Shown here: positions 43,707 to 54,716 of the stretch, in pieces | How the letters are laid out: every line of letters begins with the position of its first letter | Position numbering within the stretch: position 1 is the first letter of the stretch | Made by a program: the position numbers and the translations under genes | Source: Syncephalastrum monosporum B8922 | Lineage: Eukaryota > Mucoromycota > Mucoromycetes > Mucorales > Syncephalastraceae | Direction of reading: 5' to 3' | Assembly (NCBI GenBank): GCA_000697355.1 | Contig: JNEN01001275.1 | Span: 62,001 to 126,000, forward strand | DNA length: 64,000 nucleotides | Notes under the pieces: generated by a model | What the model was told of the DNA's origin: nothing | Seen by the model: only the letters and a program-made list of their open reading frames with translations | The model's database searches: none

Positions 43707-45850
43707 CTATTGTTCTTCAAACTCTTGAAGTAAACAGAAATGGTCCTGGGTAGTGATTTTCTTATCATTTGTACCCTGCATGGTTCGTAGCAGTGCATCT
43801 CTTCCATTCATATCCAAATATTGCTCGCTACCGCCGTTGGTCCTACCTAGGCTAACGATGATACCGCAAAGTTGCAACCACATTATGCCGTATGCGGTGA
43901 TGCTTTCGATGTTGTCGACTAGAAACAGCCTCAAGGAAGGCCACCATTGCGTGAACGTGTACAGCATGCTGGAGGTCAGCACGACGCTTTCGCCCAACAC
44001 ATGCAGATAATTTAGGTTCGGGGTCAGACGTCCGAGGCAGTTGAGTGCTTCCATCGAAACGTCGCCCTTTACCTTCCAAGTCACACTCTCAAGCATCGGG
44101 TGCATCTCCATATGCTCCAAGAGTTTGACGACCATGCACGCCGACATCTCGAAAAGATATATTTCTGACAAAGACGTCCAAGAGAGCCGCAAGTCGGTTG
44201 GCAGGAGGAGAGCCCCGTCTGCGCCTGCACGATTGAGTTTCGGTACTAAAACCAACAAGACGAGCTCTGGAAAACGCTGCGTGCCTTGGAAGCTTTGGCC
44301 GTCCCACTCGCTTACGCGGAGGTCCTCAAGGATGGGGAATTGGCATTGGCACAACTCAAGCGTCTCGAAGCATTCGAGTCTTTTGACACGTGGAAACACC
44401 AGCGCGGCCGAGTTTTCAAGCCGAAAGGACTCGCAAAAGGAGTCCCGCAAAGGACCATCAATGGGCGCCATGATGGTAATTTCTGAGAGTTCAGACGCGT
44501 GCCTGACAATGAACTCTGCGACGGGCTCGGCTTGACTGAGAATGACACTGAAACGCAGCCGCAGCCGCGAATCGGGATCGATAGGGCGTTTGTCCGCGGA
44601 ATCAGGCGCGGTCAAGAATAAGTCGGCAATGGAGGGGCACCAGCGTTTGATATGGGTGAATATCTCGCGCGTGGCAGCGTCCGTCGTGGGTGGATCTGTG
44701 ACGAGACGTTGCAAACGAGGACAAAAAGGCAATAGGCTATCAAAGGGCATGTCAATGTCCGCATGCCATTGTAAAGATGTCAGTTGCGTGGGGCGAGTGA
44801 GCTGCAATTCGTCTCGCATCTCTTGTACAGCAGAGTTACTAAAGATATAAGTGAGGTCGGTGAGATGCGGGCAACATTCAAACAAGGTGGACCACCATGC
44901 GCCCGAGGAGGAGAGTCGCACATCACGAAAGCAGAGGTGAGTCAGATGCTCGGCGCTCTTGTAGATGATATCTTGCATCAGATAGAGAGGTGTCTTATCC
45001 GGATCGACAGCAAAATCTGCCCTTTGAACGTTGTTGCTAAAATCTTTAATATTTTCAATATAAGCGCGTTGTATGAGATATGCCACCACCTACCACAGTG
45101 TATTTCTTGAAGCCAGGTTAAATTCAAATCACGGATACTTGCCAACCGCTCCTCGAGGGCCGGTGACATTTCATCGTCGACCTCGTTCCTTTTGTAGATC
45201 AAAGTGCGCACAGCGTCAGGCTGGATAGGCCTTTGGAGTAGCATGCGTGATGCGATAGGCCTGTGATAAGGGAGATACCAGCAGCCGGTATCGCTCATTG
45301 CAAGTGTGTGCCATGTGCCTGGCCAACTCGCCATGAACGCGCGCCATCGAGTTGAGACGTTGAAACAGACATGTCTGTCGGTCGACGTAAGCTGGCTCAT
45401 GATAAGGCAGGTGGTTTCTCGCGGCAGCCGTGCCACAAAATCCACGCGTCGCGCAAGGTGCTGTGCTTCCAGGTCGCTTTTTTTGTTCGATACAAGCTCT
45501 GGGTGCTCGGCAGAAAATGCCTCATAAGCGTGCCACAGACCGGCGGTGTCGCACCGTGCCTCAAGCAGCTCGCATATCAGGAGACAATAGAGGGTTCGTT
45601 GGGGATCCAGCGCGTGCAGCTTCCACGCATCTTGGAGTGCACCTGTGTAGTCGTTCAAGGCACGTCGCTTTCGAACACGTCGGTGCAGTAAATGCTGAAA
45701 TGTGTCTGAAATGGTCTCAATGGCGAGGTCATAGTGGCCCGCTGCGGCGGCAGCATCGCCGTCCAGAAATCTCGTTTTAGCTGACTGGCACCAGACTGTG
45801 CATAGATCGCTCTCTTCACTGACTGGGCACAAACAAGTACTCTGTAGCAT
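43707..45850 (-). CDS. TPR-F-box-LRR protein, Pof3/Dia2-like
   Basis: Predicted 696-residue F-box protein in two exons, 45850-45090 and 45036-43707. The N-terminal 130 residues show TPR-like helices (LDGDAAAAAGHYDLAIE, RRALNDYTGALQDAWKLHALDP). An F-box follows at about 155-200 (ARLPRETTCLIMSQLTSTDRHVCF, WRAFMASWP), then leucine-rich repeats (HLTHLCFRDVRLSS, HLTDLTYIFS, NLNYLHVLGESV). This order is that of Pof3/Dia2, substrate receptors of SCF ubiquitin ligases. The intron uses donor GTGGTG at 45089; the nearer GTAGGT would shift the frame. An upstream non-ATG extension of the open frame exists, but the first ATG is at 45850. Substrate unknown. Confidence 0.8.
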
Positions 45851-46604
45851 ACTGCAAGTAAATTGTGACAAAAGACAATATGATTGATTCAAGGGCGTCC
45901 CTACAAATTTGAAAGCGCGTTTACTGCTTCCTCGCTTTGGATTTGTCGCACCCAACAAATGGCTGTTTTAACGTAGTTCCTCGTTTTATTCTGCCATGGC
46001 CTAGTGAGCTATGCAACGCTTGATTTGACCACAATTATATATTGATTGTTTATCAACATAGTTCTCGCAGATGCGGCATATATTATAAGACTGCTGCCTT
46101 TACTGTGTGTAGCACCTGTGTATTCTCTGGATACTGTTACCAGGTATGCCTGTTCTTAAAATGTGTTATGTACTACTATATTCACAATATTTTATCATAT
46201 ACGATTACCTAAATAAAATACAAAAAGGCCATTCAGAAGGAACGTTATTGCACAGAAGTGGTAGATTCTCGTTTTGTATGTAGTATTCTTGCTACCAATT
46301 ATTATATGCCCATCCTTCGGCTATCACTTCCAAGTATCACGGACGGTTCTTCGGTAGCCTTTATTTACTTATCCACTCCTTGCCAGTATTGCTCTCATGA
46401 CAAAGAGCCGTATATTTCAGGACAAAAGGTGGTCAATACCAGTTCGTAGATTATCTAGAAATATGCGTGACGACGACACTGGCAGCTTAGCAGACATGTG
46501 ATACCTGACAATGAACGACTGCCAGATCGGTCCGTCAAATTAATGTATAAAGACTGCCAGTTCCCGAAAGCTGCGCCCTGTTTACTCATTCCTTACTTTG
46601 GCTG
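45851..46604. other. Divergent region between two F-box genes
   Basis: 750 bp, A/T-rich, between the start codons of the two divergent F-box genes. No supported gene. Small open frames here lack features. Confidence 0.5.
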
Positions 46605-48575
46605 ATGATAACCAAGGACCCCTTCGCAGCATCGCTGGAAGATGCATTGTACAAGGCTTTCAAAGCAGCCACTTATGAAGACAACCTGGTCATAGCCGAT
46701 AGGCTGCGTGAGCTACTGCGACAAGTTCTCGAAGCCAAGATCAGGCACTTTGTCCAGACACAGAATTACAGTGCAGCACGACAACGCGCAGCTTGGCTGT
46801 TAAAAACGCACCGCACCAGTCCATCTTCACTCCTTAACTATGGTGATGTTGCTGTCTGCGCTGGACATACGGAAACAGCGATCCGAATATACGAGCACGG
46901 CGCGTCACTTTTTCCTGCAGAGGGCGCGTTCGGCGAACGCATCGCTCAACTCAGACAGGGCCTAGCCAAGCGACGTGATCCTGTGCTTTGCCTTCCTCCC
47001 GAGATCATCACCCGCATTTTTGAATATGCTCCCGAGCAACGCCTCACCAGTCGAGGTGTCTCACACACTTGGCGCAATGCACTTGACCACCTTCCGATCT
47101 GGCGTCACGTCACGATCCGCCGAGATGGTTCCAAACGTCTGTCCCAATGCAATTCTCGTCAGCTGACGCTTATTGGGCTTAAGCTTTCTCCGGAAGATGT
47201 ACCTATGCTTGGCCAACAGCTGCAGCATTTGACGTGGTCTACTTTCTACCCATCGAGATACGTTATCGAAGCCCTTGCTACAAACAATTGCACACAGCTC
47301 CATTCTCTCGACCTCGTCTTGAAGAACAGTCCCGTACGCGACACATTCTTGGAACTCTGCCGCTTCCCCGCCCGTGCGTTGATAGCGCCTCATTTGACAG
47401 AACTTACGCTGGACGTACACTACGGACACCGCTACTCTTTACTGCATTTGTTGGCGTCGCTGCCTCAGCTCGCGTCCCTAAAGTACACGCATCGTTCTCA
47501 TGACGGATCCACGGACAAAGAGGTACTGTTTTCGGGGCCCTCATTTCCAACCGGCCCGCACAGACTACAACGCCTCCAATGCCTCTGTGCAAGCTGGTCG
47601 GACAGCGAATTAAAGCATCTTCCTGCAATGTTGCCCGAACTCGAGTCCCTCGTCATAGAGCAAGTTGAGGACGGTGCTATTCAAGATATATTAGGAGCAT
47701 TCATGCAGCAATCCAAGAAACTCAAGACATTGGTATGGGCATACGATGTCGGCCCGCTCCTGGATACTCTGCCGTCCACATTCACTCATTTGAGCACCAG
47801 TGTGACCACCACAAACACGAAACCTCACGAGTCATGCCTGCCGTCGGGCACCCGCCACGTTATCCTTGGTCAGAGCATACAAGTACCAAGCGCTGACATA
47901 CAAGGTTTCCTTCAGAGAAGTCAACATACGCTTGAGGCATTACAATTCGAAGGCAGAGAGCTAGGCTTGTTTGGACCAACGCTCGTCTTTCAGCAGCTTT
48001 CCTTCTCTCAACTTCGTTATCTCTCGCTCTATTCGTGTTTTGCTCCCGTCACCGACTCTCTGCCGGGCCTTCTGACTTCGTGCCCGAACTTGGAGGAGCT
48101 GAGTCTCTTCTACGTTGACCTCTTACTGGATGACGACGCGCTGGCTATCGCTGGACTTGGTCGCCTACATACGCTCACCATTGAAAACTGCTATTACGAT
48201 TGCGAATTTCTTCCAGAACTTTTTCATCAAATCGTGACGTTGGGTTGCCCTGTTACAGATCTCACTGTCATTGATGGTGTATCCGAGGAGGGAATGATAA
48301 CAGAGATCATGCTGGCGCAGTTGGGGGATATTGCCTCGCTTAAGAAGATTGTACTTGATGCAGACGTTTATACCATTACGAGCGACCATATCGAAACATT
48401 TCTGGAACACGCGCAACACTCAGGTTTGGCACAAAGTCTGCAACATCTGAACATGTGTCGATCGTCTATAGCCATGAAACCTCAATGGCTCGTCCTTCTG
48501 AATAGCGCCTTTCCTGCGGCGCACATCATTCCCCGGTTTATCTTCCCCAAAATCCTCGGAGGCACATTACTTTGA
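46605..48575 (+). CDS. TPR-F-box-LRR protein, Pof3/Dia2-like (intronless)
   Basis: Single-exon frame of 656 residues with the same domain order as the divergent neighbour: N-terminal TPR-like helices (LEDALYKAFKAATYEDNLVIADRL, AARQRAAWLLKTHRTSPSSLLNYGDVAVCAG), an F-box (CLPPEIITRIFEYAPEQRL, SHTWRNALDHLPIWRHVTI, about residues 125-170), then LRRs (LHSLDLVLKNS, HLTELTLDVHYG, PNLEELSLFYVDLLLDD). It is likely a paralogue of the gene at 43707-45850, although sequence similarity in the LRR part is low by eye. As an SCF receptor it would bring an unknown substrate to ubiquitination. Its intronless state contrasts with most neighbours. Confidence 0.8.
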   Translation: MITKDPFAASLEDALYKAFKAATYEDNLVIADRLRELLRQVLEAKIRHFVQTQNYSAARQRAAWLLKTHRTSPSSLLNYGDVAVCAGHTETAIRIYEHGASLFPAEGAFGERIAQLRQGLAKRRDPVLCLPPEIITRIFEYAPEQRLTSRGVSHTWRNALDHLPIWRHVTIRRDGSKRLSQCNSRQLTLIGLKLSPEDVPMLGQQLQHLTWSTFYPSRYVIEALATNNCTQLHSLDLVLKNSPVRDTFLELCRFPARALIAPHLTELTLDVHYGHRYSLLHLLASLPQLASLKYTHRSHDGSTDKEVLFSGPSFPTGPHRLQRLQCLCASWSDSELKHLPAMLPELESLVIEQVEDGAIQDILGAFMQQSKKLKTLVWAYDVGPLLDTLPSTFTHLSTSVTTTNTKPHESCLPSGTRHVILGQSIQVPSADIQGFLQRSQHTLEALQFEGRELGLFGPTLVFQQLSFSQLRYLSLYSCFAPVTDSLPGLLTSCPNLEELSLFYVDLLLDDDALAIAGLGRLHTLTIENCYYDCEFLPELFHQIVTLGCPVTDLTVIDGVSEEGMITEIMLAQLGDIASLKKIVLDADVYTITSDHIETFLEHAQHSGLAQSLQHLNMCRSSIAMKPQWLVLLNSAFPAAHIIPRFIFPKILGGTLL

Positions 48576-48998
48576 ATACAGCTCCCGTAATACATCTATA
48601 ACAGCCGTGTCGATACCATTGTAATATAAAGAAAGGCGGCTTTGTAGAGAAAGTAAAGGTCGTAACAAAGCTTTTATAGGCAGTGGCGAAAAGGCATATC
48701 AATTGGCGAGGGATCCTTTTAGCTTGTATTAGGAGGTAATTGAGGTTCCCGAATGAAGATATTATGGTGCCAATTATTTGTATTGTGAACGCTGTTTCCT
48801 TCGCTTACACCGCTACTGCTTTGTTGATAAAACGCGGCGACCAAAACCAGATCCACAGACCTTAATTAGAACATACACTGAGTCCATCCTCAACGTTTAT
48901 CTTGCATTGCACCATTTTCTTTCGCTGTTTATCTGTTGCCATTTTCTCGTATTTAAGGGTTGAGCTCTGTAATTCACCATTTCGCATACTTTTAGCCA
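48576..48998. other. Intergenic
   Basis: About 420 bp between two plus-strand genes, A/T-rich, with no supported gene. Confidence 0.5.
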
Positions 48999-50338
48999 AT
49001 GTATGTTATATCGATACAGTCAACTCATAACATGAAGTCCCTCGAATCATTACACTTATCTCTCGCGCGCGCATGTGTTCAATTTCGACCCGCTGCTCAG
49101 ATTCACCTCAGCACATTCGGCCGCTTCTTTTCTTTTTTCACCTTTCTCTTTCTTTTGACTTACATGCTGGCAACCCACCACCCTATCATTAATATACGTT
49201 TACCACCACCCATTCAAGTCAGTACCCCGCAGCTCTTTGGAATCCATGCCGCTTTGCTCTGTTTCGATTTCAGCGTCATCCGATGGGAAAAAAGTTATGG
49301 TTCAGCTCTCCGTCTGACACCTCTCCAGCTCCGTCTAATGCTTGCCATCCTTCACGTCCTTGTGCCCCTGACGTTCAGCTGTCAACATGAGCTTACCACA
49401 GCGTCACTGGTGGGCACACCCTGGTTTCTGGCATCCTACGGGGTGTTTTTTGCCGATCAAGAGTCCAGTCTGGTGGGCTGGGTCACTCGCTTTCGCAGCG
49501 TCTTGCTGTCTCTCGAGAAAGCCGACAGTATTTCGACAGAGGCGGGCTCGATACGTTTGCTCGGTCTGGCAAAGGTGTGTCGCGGTATTTTCAAATGGGC
49601 TTTCATCAAAACTGTCATCGACCCCTGGTTGCCTCCCTCGACCCAGGTCCTCCTGCATCTTCCTTATTGGAGCCTTTCTAGCCTAAAGCTGACCCTGCTA
49701 CTGGGTGTCAAAGCGTATTGCCTCCTCGGCAGCATGGACATTATCCTCGGCTTACAACAATGGCTATTAGCGTTACAGACGATTGACATGTTTGATTCGC
49801 CTGTTCTGGCTTACAGGTAAGCTATACAGCATCATGATATCAACGCCAAGCAACGCCATGAAGATCTTATGACTTGTATATGGATAGTCCAAGAGATTTC
49901 TGGAGCCGACGATGGAACCGTCTTGTCCACAAAGTATTTCATCAGCAGCTCTTCTATTGCAAGCAGCAAAAAGTAAAGCAAGAGCAGAAACAAGACATGC
50001 CACCTAAAAGATCCGCCACCAATATATTATTTTCATCTCCCAATTTGAGGGGTCTCTTTGTGTTCCTCATCAGCGGTGTCTTTCACGAACTGCTGTTGAT
50101 GGCCCTGGTGCGAAGAATGACGCTTGAACAGGTGCTCTTTTTCATGCTCCACGGCCTAACCGTTTTAGGGGAAGTCCAGTTGACCCGCCACCAGCTATTT
50201 TACCGAGATCCACCCACAGATCCTGCCCGCCGAGTCTTGTGTATCCTGGTTCACATGACATTTCTGACCTTGACAGGTCGTCTCTTTCTTGCTCCTTACC
50301 TTCGCGATGATTATTTTACTTATTACCTTAACCCTTAG
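48999..50338 (+). CDS. Wax-synthase-like MBOAT acyltransferase
   Basis: Predicted 422-residue polytopic membrane protein in two exons, 48999-49816 and 49888-50338. A second ATG at 49032 would give 411 residues and is equally possible. Several hydrophobic helices (FFSFFTFLFLLTYML, LRLMLAILHVLVPLTF, TLLLGVKAYCLLGSM) precede the signature SPRDFWSRRWNRLVHKVF, followed by SGVFHELLLMAL, which holds the invariant MBOAT His. This is the wax synthase/sterol-acyltransferase-like branch, which esterifies a fatty acyl-CoA to an alcohol or diacylglycerol in the ER. Substrate not deducible. A second family member lies at 58523-59926. Confidence 0.82.
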
Positions 50339-52103
50339 TCATACAGCCTATATATATATATCCCACCTATAAAATAAAGGAGACGATTCTCAGTATACGA
50401 TAAATTGTATTCTGTATTATATGTGTCGGATAACATTGGTCTGAACATTGATTAGTGAAATGTTTAGTAGCTGACTGAATGCCGACACTATGTCATTCAA
50501 GCGCATGAAAAATGCTCAAATATGACCAGTCCTCATGATCATCATCGCCTTCGTTATCGCATCCGTGATGTAGCAGTAGCGTGCTTTTCATTATATTGAT
50601 GCGATCGACATAAAAATATGTATGGTAAGCACTCCTCCTACTGACGTGCTATCCTTACCGAGAAGTAAAATACGTACGGTTCCCACGTATGATCTCTTAT
50701 TGACACGACACGGGGCAGTCCTAGATGGGATCCCATTTTGCGTATTGATGCCAAAATGACACGAATAACACCTTTACTAAGTATGTTGATCCGTACGCTG
50801 TTTGTCAGAGATCTTCCTTTCTTTTATATTCAATTGTACAGAAAAAGACCTTGAGTTCTCATCTATTTACGCTTCAATTAAAATGAAGCGTAGTATCGTT
50901 TCTCCTGTATGTCTTCGGGGTACACTGTCCTTTCTACAGAGCAATCCACAACTAGAAAAGAGAGTCAATAGGTGGTACAAAGTAAGCTGTCATAGGTGAA
51001 CTGAATAAAACACTTGGTATTTACGCTATAATATTGTTTCAAATATGCTTTCAACTTCTGGTGTGGTGATTTAATGATTGAACGTTAAAGCTATCATGTA
51101 TAAACACAGCACCATGTACCATACTCAAGCGCAAGGTTACCTATGGTGGTCGTTCTGAGTTTATCGTATGTGCATCCGTCAACCATGTCCTGCAGGATCC
51201 TGCAGCCCGGATTTGCATACCGTCCCCTCTTCTTTTCCTTAAAACAGGTATGTGCCATTTTATTTTCTCAATTTGTTAATCGACGATGAATTTTACTATC
51301 TTTAGAATACGCCGTTGGGAGCGCATACATAATCCACATATTGCAAACGTATCCGGGGAAAATGCTGACTCGTCTGCCACTGCGTGCGCGCAGATCTGTT
51401 ATGACGCAATGAAAATGGCAGCTCCACCTACGAGTGTAAACATTTATTGTGGTGTGGCAATCGTTTGCGTCGTACAGTTTCTGTCTGTTTACTTTGATAC
51501 ATTCTCATTTTTTTCCCGCTCAATAAATGACGAAAGGAGTCAGCGCGTATTTTATGTTCGAAATGATGGAGCGGTGATATAGAAATGGCAGAAACGACAC
51601 CTCCTCAAATAAAAAAAAAATGAAGATTCATAGACTCCCATGCAGCTGCAGGCTGCCGCAGCTATCGCTGAGAGAAAGAGCGAATTTGTCTGAGAGCAAG
51701 GTCCAAAGCGAGGAGGCAGATAGCGGTGGTCAAGTTTTGGGGGGAGGGAGTGACAGATAAAGGGGCAAGAAAAACAAAAAAGGGCAAGAAAAAGGGCATT
51801 CAAATGGCCTTTTGGTTTTTTGAGTTTCGCCTTCTTACATCTAGTTTACTATTTATGGTGTTTTTATTTTTCATAGCAAGCAATTATTACGCCCTCTTCT
51901 TGGATTCATGTTGCTCAACAGCAGGAGCAACCTAAGTAGGAGAGCTGCGGCGGCTTCAAACAGTCTTATCGAGAAGAAACAAAACAAAGCTGCGCGTTTC
52001 TTTATTCTCTTTCTTACGAAACGTACAGCCATGTTCCCTTTTTTTTGCACTTCTGTAGAAGATATGTACGTTTAATGCAGCTCGTCAATAGAGTACATTC
52101 GAC
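50339..52103. other. Gene-poor intergenic region
   Basis: About 1.8 kb, A/T-rich. Short open frames (for example 50802-50999 and 51286-51582 on +) have no domain or clear splice structure. A TCCTGCAGGATCCTGCAG direct repeat/palindrome lies near 51188-51206. Confidence 0.5.
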
Positions 52104-52753
52104 ATGTCAGACATACGCTCTGGATGTGTATCTGTATTTCAAGATGGACCACATCTGGTCATGATATATGAATTTGGAGGGAAAACAAAGAGGGCCGAAA
52201 GCCCCAGTCTTGTCAAGCACCGAGTGGATGGCGTAAGACAATTGTTTCAAAATAGCCCGGAAACCCGGGCAATGTATGTGAAGATGTGTGTATGTCAGTC
52301 ATGTGTTACAGCCACGAAGTAATAATGCATTTTGCACTGTTGAACAGCATTGTCAATTCATCATCGGAAACGCGTCTGTGGTGTAACACAACAATGGGCT
52401 TTACTTTGCGTACTTGCTTTTTTTGCTTCCGAATACCTCCCCCAAAGTCGTCGCCTTCTGCCATCCCTATCTTGATAAAGATAACATGGCGAGATGAATT
52501 ACAAAAAGAGGAGCGGGAATTGTATATACGTGAACCGCGGGAAAATGGCCGTAGTATGTCGATATCCCATTTTGCCGACCGGCTGAACGGGATTGAAGGA
52601 AAAACGCAATTTTGGACACTCTTGCTGATGACAAGAGGATCACTTTTGAGTGGCTGTGGGCGTCCTGCTAGCCCCTTGTTTTTCAACAGAAAAGAGCAAC
52701 CCCCACTGCCCCATGCGTCGCCTCCTCGCCCTCCTCCGCAGCAACAAAAGTAG
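52104..52753 (+). CDS. Hypothetical protein
   Basis: Tentative 191-residue model in two exons, 52104-52273 and 52348-52753, joined by a canonical 74-nt intron (GTATGT ... AACAG) that keeps phase. No family is recognised. The protein is basic, with protein-like stretches (GPHLVMIYEFGGKTKRAES, PILIKITWRDELQKEERELYIREP, HFADRLNGIEGKTQFWTLLL) and a Pro-rich C terminus ending in QQQK. The opposite strand also carries a 153-codon frame over the second exon, so strand assignment is not secure. Confidence 0.35.
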
Positions 52754-53441
52754 CCAAAAGCAGCCAATTTGAAGCACTATCGGCATAAGAGTCAATTAAG
52801 CCTTATTTTTTGTATCACTCATTCCACGCATAGTAAAAAGTAAAAACTGTAAGTTTAGAGAGTAGAGAAAAGCTATTTACAGCATCTGTTTTATTATTCC
52901 GTTTTTGTGTGATTTGGCCGGTAAAGAAAAGGGAATAGATAAGGATATAGAAATGTAAAGTATGAGGGAGAGGGATGGGGTGCATTGTTAAAAGCATAGG
53001 AAATGATGTTTCTCGCAGCATAAACATAAAGAGATGGGGAAAAAGGGGGGAGAACGAGAAATGATAATGTTCGATATGTACAGCAGCAGCTAATACTGTG
53101 AATCGTGATATATAAGGGTAGTGAAAAGAGAGTGAATGGGTATCCCGGGATTTTTGTACATAGTATATGATGTTTGTGTGAATGGATGTGTGTTGCAACT
53201 CGAAGGAGAGGGAGATGTTTGTGTGTTTGTGTGTTGGATAAGGTATGTGTACGTATGTGTTGTGTGTTTCGGATAACGCGCGCGCGGTAGTAGGGGTAAG
53301 AAGTATGGTACAGAAGAGGATAACGTATACGGGAAGAAGAAAAGAAAAGTGGCGAAGACACGGCACGTCAGACACGGTTCGAGCATACGTATTGTCGAGT
53401 TATGTCGTGAGCGTGTGTGTGAGTGTGTGAATGAGTCTCGT
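52754..53441. other. 3' flank of cyclin gene, low complexity
   Basis: About 690 bp. The plus strand from 53160 is purine- and TG-rich (repeated TGTGTG and GAGAGG), so the minus-strand open frames here (Ser/Tyr/His-rich) are products of composition. No supported gene. Confidence 0.5.
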
Positions 53442-54178
53442 TTACTGCAAGTTCAGCTCCAACCGATTCAACGATTCGCCGTGGTGCTCCACAAAATCGC
53501 AAACCTGCGCGAGATTGACAAACAGATTGTACTAAACGTTTATGTCAGTCAAACAAGCTAAAGAAATGTAAAATAACTGCATGTCTTACCTTGATCACAC
53601 CCAAAAAGCTGCGCTCCATGTCAGTGATGTCTTGTGGGCTATAGACGGGTGCAACGACGCGATAGATGGACCGAGCCACCGGCGTAGAATCCTCCAGGAA
53701 TTTGGATGCGAGCACCACAGAAGCCAAAAAGAGCTTGTAAGGCGTGTCGAACTCTGTATATACAATTGTGACATAAGTTTATGTTTTACACAGTCTTCAG
53801 GAACACGCACACACACACGGCCTCTCCCAATAACGTATACGTGTCTGATATTTTACTATACATACCTCCTTGAGACCCGCTCGGGAGACGGCTTTGCAGC
53901 CGCTCGAGGTAGATCAGAGCGACGACAAGCAATGTAGGCGTCAGTCGGCATTTATTGTACACTTGATGGATAAAATTGGATAGCTTCGGCAGGCGCCGCT
54001 CCGCCAAACTTTGTGCAGCCGGCGGGCATTCAACGATACCGGCCACCATCGTCGCAATATGAGCCAAGAGGTCGTTGGGCTGCTGCTGAGCTGCCGGTGC
54101 TGCTGGCTTTTTAATCGTGGGGGCGGTCTTGGTGACGGTCGGAGCGGCGGGTTTGGTTGCCTGTGCGATAGCTGCCAT
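53442..54178 (-). CDS. PCL/Pho80-type cyclin
   Basis: Predicted 188-residue cyclin in three exons, 54178-53866, 53753-53590 and 53531-53442. A 45-residue Ala/Pro/Thr-rich N terminus precedes a single cyclin box: KLSNFIHQVYNKCRLTPTLLVVALIYLERL, then YKLFLASVVLASKFLEDS, then DMERSFLGVIKYNLFVN. This is the arrangement of Pho85-partner cyclins (PCL/Pho80 family), which bind and direct a CDK5-like kinase in morphogenesis, cell cycle or phosphate/glycogen control. The exact partner or pathway cannot be read. The short C terminus ends 25 residues after the cyclin box. Confidence 0.85.
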
Positions 54179-54716
54179 AGTAGTAGTAGAAGACTAAAAT
54201 ACAAGTGGAGAGGGGAGGGGCGGGGGAGGGGGAGCCGAGTGGTGGAAGAGATAAAGTACGAAGCGCTTATGTAGAGAAGAAAAGGCTAAAAAACCCCAAT
54301 GGTCTCATTTTATATTCGCTCAGAAAATGACCGCATTTAGTCAAATTTTTTTCAAACGGGCAAGCGAGGCACATCCGCGGCCGCTGATTGGCAAGAAACA
54401 TTTTTCCAAAACGGGCCTTTTTCCAAGGGCCAGCCGTAAAGTAAAAAAAAAGGGGGGTCCCAGGTCCTGAGGGGGAAATTGGGGGGGGGGGTTTCTCAAA
54501 GATACAGAGAGGGAGGCAGAGAGTACGCGCGAGATACGCCGCAGGTGTGGGACGGTACAGGACACACACACGTACATCCACACGTACACACATATACATA
54601 CATTACGCGTGCGTCTACATCTCATGTTGCGAAAAACAAATTTATTAATACTCTACAACGGTAAATAATATCCGAAGACCATCGTCAAAAAGAAGATATA
54701 TAATAATATAAAGAGA
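54179..54716. other. Intergenic with G-rich tract
   Basis: The 5' flank of the cyclin gene and the 3' flank of RKM4. It contains a G-rich tract at 54452-54491 with runs of six, five and eleven G on the plus strand, which could form a G-quadruplex. No gene seen. Confidence 0.55.

Noticed and set aside
52815..53375. Ser/His/Tyr-rich minus-strand frames
   Set aside because: Result of a TG/GA-repeat-rich plus strand in the 3' flank of the cyclin gene.
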